A stretch of 64,000 bases of DNA from positions 1-64,000 of the forward strand of contig CAIMEY010000046.1 of assembly GCA_903840165.1 (NCBI GenBank). Direction: 5' to 3'. Shown piece after piece: positions 62,279 to 64,000 of this stretch. The notes beneath the pieces were generated by a model that had not been told where the DNA came from, ran no database searches, and saw only the letters and a program-made list of their open reading frames with translations. The stretch is from an uncultured Myxococcales bacterium (GTDB taxonomy: Bacteria; Myxococcota_A; UBA9042). Made by a program: the position numbers and the translations under genes. The number at the start of each line of letters is the position of its first letter. Within the stretch, counting starts at the first letter, position 1.

Positions 62279-62756
62279 CGCCGGGGCAGGCAAGTAGGCC
62301 GTAACGCTAGTCTGGGCGCGTGGCTCGCTGCCTACGGCCAAGAGCCCCTGCTAGGCGAGCCAAGGCCGTGACTTTGCGCCACAACCTCGATCGGCAGCCC
62401 CTGGTCCGGGGCAGCAAGCGGGCAGGGCGAAGTAGACGCGCCATGACCGCAATAACATCTTGACAATACAGCCTTTTTCGCCTTGTCTCTCGCTGGCTCA
62501 GGGCAAATTGACAGCGCCCATGGCCGAATGCTACCTTGGCCCAGGAGCACGTCTTTGCGGACGGCTTGCGTTGCGGTCGCTGCGAGCGTACCGTAGGCAA
62601 GTACCGGTGAGCGGCTCGCCCTGGGCGACGTGGTCCTAAACGTGCTAAACCATAGGGTTCGGCGCGCCAGACTGCATAGGCCGTAGCGGTAGACATCTTA
62701 GGCCGAGGCGATAGGCAGCGGCTCCGTCGTTTGGAAGATCGATAGCGGGAGGCATC
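62279..62756. other. 478-bp intergenic stretch with hairpin and candidate promoter
   Basis: After the lipoprotein pair an 8-bp perfect inverted repeat, TGGCTCGC (62321-62328) with GCGAGCCA (62355-62362), could end transcription, though no T-run follows. Two perfect TTGACA hexamers occur at 62460-62465 and 62508-62513; the promoter candidate around the second is listed separately. No gene was recognised. Confidence 0.5.
62508..62537 (+). promoter_or_regulatory. Candidate sigma70 promoter for the right-end lipoprotein
   Basis: TTGACA (62508-62513) is a perfect -35. TACCTT (62532-62537), 18 bp later, is a partial -10 (three of six). The leader to the ATG at 62757 would be about 215 nt. Another TTGACA at 62460 has no matching -10. 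Confidence 0.4.
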
Positions 62757-64000
62757 ATGACCATCAAGCCCACGTGGTTGACGATCAAGCGCAATTCCTC
62801 AGAGCTGCCCCCACAAGGGGTGGGCAGCGGCCTGTCATGGCTCTTGGCCATCGCGCTGATCGCACTGCCAATGCTGGCCCTGCCGGGCTGCGGCAATGAC
62901 ACGCCCGCGACGGGAACGCCTGGCACAGCGACCGGCGGAACCGATGCAGATGCGCAGACTTCCGTGGATGACACCGCCGACGCGACCGCCGACGTTGGCC
63001 AAGACGTCCCGCTGGACACAAGCGCGGATACTGGCAGCACCGATCAAGACACCAGTCCCGACACTGTGGATGTTGCTGAGACCACTGGCATTGTCTGTCC
63101 CGGTGGCGCTGGCTGCGATTGCGCCTCCGACGCCGAGTGCAACGGCAACAAGTGCCTGGACACCCCCGGCGGCAAGAAGTGCGCCCAGACCTGCTCGGGC
63201 GATACGGGCTGCGGCACTGGATTTACTTGCAAAGTCGTCGGCACGGGCTCTGACGCCGCGAGCTACTGCGTGTCGAACTTCCTCTCGACCTGCTCGCCCT
63301 GCCAGTTCAACAAGGACTGCCAAGTCAACGGAATCGATGCCCTTTGCGTCGACTACGGCGCGGCCGGGAAGTTCTGCGGCGGCACCTGCAGCCAGGACGG
63401 CGACTGCCCGAGCTCTTCGTTTGCCTGCACGCCAGTCAAGGACGAAACCAGTGGCACCACGAGCAAGCAATGCAAGCTCAAGACCGTGACCAACAAGGGC
63501 AGTGATGCCGATTGCAGCACCGATCCGACGGTTTGCGCCAAAGGTGAAACGTGCGTCAGCGGCAAGTGCGCGATCGTGGTTCAACCGGTCTGCGAGTGCA
63601 GTTCGTGGGCCAAGAACGCTGGGTTGCAGACGCAGTGCTCTTCGACCAACCAATACGGCACGTGCACCGCGACGCGTAAGTGCACGCCGGACGGCTTGGC
63701 CGCTTGTGGCGCCCAAACGCCCGCGGCTGAATCCTGCAATGCCAAGGACGACAACTGCGACGGTACCGTGGACAACTTGGCCGCCGACTACAAATGCTCC
63801 AAAGCCGCTTTCAAATCCTCTGGTTCTGGCGACGCCTGCAAGACCGACGTGGACTGCGCCAAGGCGGGCGAGGGTTGCGACACAGGTCAAGGCAAGTGCC
63901 TGGAATTGATTGGCAAGTGCTTCGGCAAGCCGACCTGCGCCGCCAACGGTGAACTCATCTGCGCCGACGCCAACACGCCTAAGCTGGAAGTCTGCAACGG
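62757..64000 (+). CDS. Cys-rich MopE-type surface lipoprotein, 5' part (runs off the window)
   Basis: Open from ATG 62757 to the last base, at least 414 residues. GGGAGG lies just upstream of the ATG. The signal ends in lipobox ALPGCGND (Cys about 45), then an Asp/Thr/Ala-rich linker (46-105). The rest is Cys-rich: a CDCASDAECNGNKCLD unit, several CxxDxDC-type repeats, and one MopE motif (CNAKDDNCDGTVDN, about 335-348). More repeats probably lie beyond the edge. The layout closely matches the lipoprotein at 38180-41374. No upstream in-frame start is better placed. Confidence 0.9.
   Translation, partial: MTIKPTWLTIKRNSSELPPQGVGSGLSWLLAIALIALPMLALPGCGNDTPATGTPGTATGGTDADAQTSVDDTADATADVGQDVPLDTSADTGSTDQDTSPDTVDVAETTGIVCPGGAGCDCASDAECNGNKCLDTPGGKKCAQTCSGDTGCGTGFTCKVVGTGSDAASYCVSNFLSTCSPCQFNKDCQVNGIDALCVDYGAAGKFCGGTCSQDGDCPSSSFACTPVKDETSGTTSKQCKLKTVTNKGSDADCSTDPTVCAKGETCVSGKCAIVVQPVCECSSWAKNAGLQTQCSSTNQYGTCTATRKCTPDGLAACGAQTPAAESCNAKDDNCDGTVDNLAADYKCSKAAFKSSGSGDACKTDVDCAKAGEGCDTGQGKCLELIGKCFGKPTCAANGELICADANTPKLEVCN

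Noticed and set aside
62896-63489. 197-codon plus-strand frame near the right end
   Set aside because: It is a frame shadow of the lipoprotein that begins at 62757 and runs off the window, which has a lipobox, a ribosome-binding site and MopE-type repeats.

Overview
This is a GC-rich, gene-dense bacterial window. It probably comes from a Myxococcota or other deltaproteobacterial-type genome. That is inferred from an alternative complex III operon, secreted proteins with MopE-type Cys/Asp repeats, DUF4215-like Cys repeats, lamin-tail and thrombospondin-3-like modules, PEGA-domain proteins, an FHA-TPR membrane protein, AgmX/PglI-like C-termini and very many predicted lipoproteins. No rRNA, tRNA, CRISPR array, insertion sequence or prophage gene was recognised. 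A gene runs off each end of the window.

Layout: 1-1260 is the 3' end of a Cys-rich secreted protein. 1454-4416 is hutU-hutI (histidine degradation), followed by a lipoprotein; lpd is on the opposite strand. 7306-9750 holds an orphan PAAR protein and a PEGA-domain protein. 9841-18039, minus strand, is a complete alternative complex III operon in the order actA-B-C-D-E-F. A degenerate GGDEF protein and a 1472-residue lamin-tail/LamG lipoprotein follow to 24463. 25010-26359 is pspA with a YbjN/CesT-like partner. 26873-30563 holds a PilO-like lipoprotein, a CRTAC1-type VCBS protein and an Rrf2 regulator. rplU and rpmA lie at 30794-31651.

32151-37618 carries an FHA-TPR membrane protein, a single-domain receiver, a two-HKD PLD-like lipoprotein and a second PEGA protein. 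37730-42802, minus strand, is an 11-repeat MopE-type lipoprotein flanked by two AgmX/PglI-like periplasmic proteins. 42906-43490 is a small HD (p)ppGpp-hydrolase-like protein. 43554-47640 is a tightly coupled ArsA-like ATPase plus M16 peptidase pair. 48056-50733 holds two unrecognised envelope proteins. 50848-54616 is gap-pgk-tpiA-secG, then dapD. 55658-60357, minus strand, holds a beta-barrel-like protein, serS, a Cys-rich lipoprotein and a hydrolase-like pseudoenzyme. 60624-62278 is a tandem pair of paralogous lipoproteins. 62757-64000 is the start of another Cys-rich MopE-type lipoprotein.

The recognisable metabolism is aerobic or heterotrophic: histidine breakdown, lower glycolysis, lysine/peptidoglycan precursor synthesis, a dihydrolipoamide dehydrogenase and a quinol:cytochrome c oxidoreductase. 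The rest is mostly cell envelope. I see no single unmistakable new system. The best candidates for new biology are the ArsA-M16-M16 operon, the nested LamG-in-lamin-tail protein, the paralogous lipoprotein pair and the orphan PAAR protein. Start codons were adjusted by hand from ribosome-binding sites wherever the longest reading frame looked wrong.
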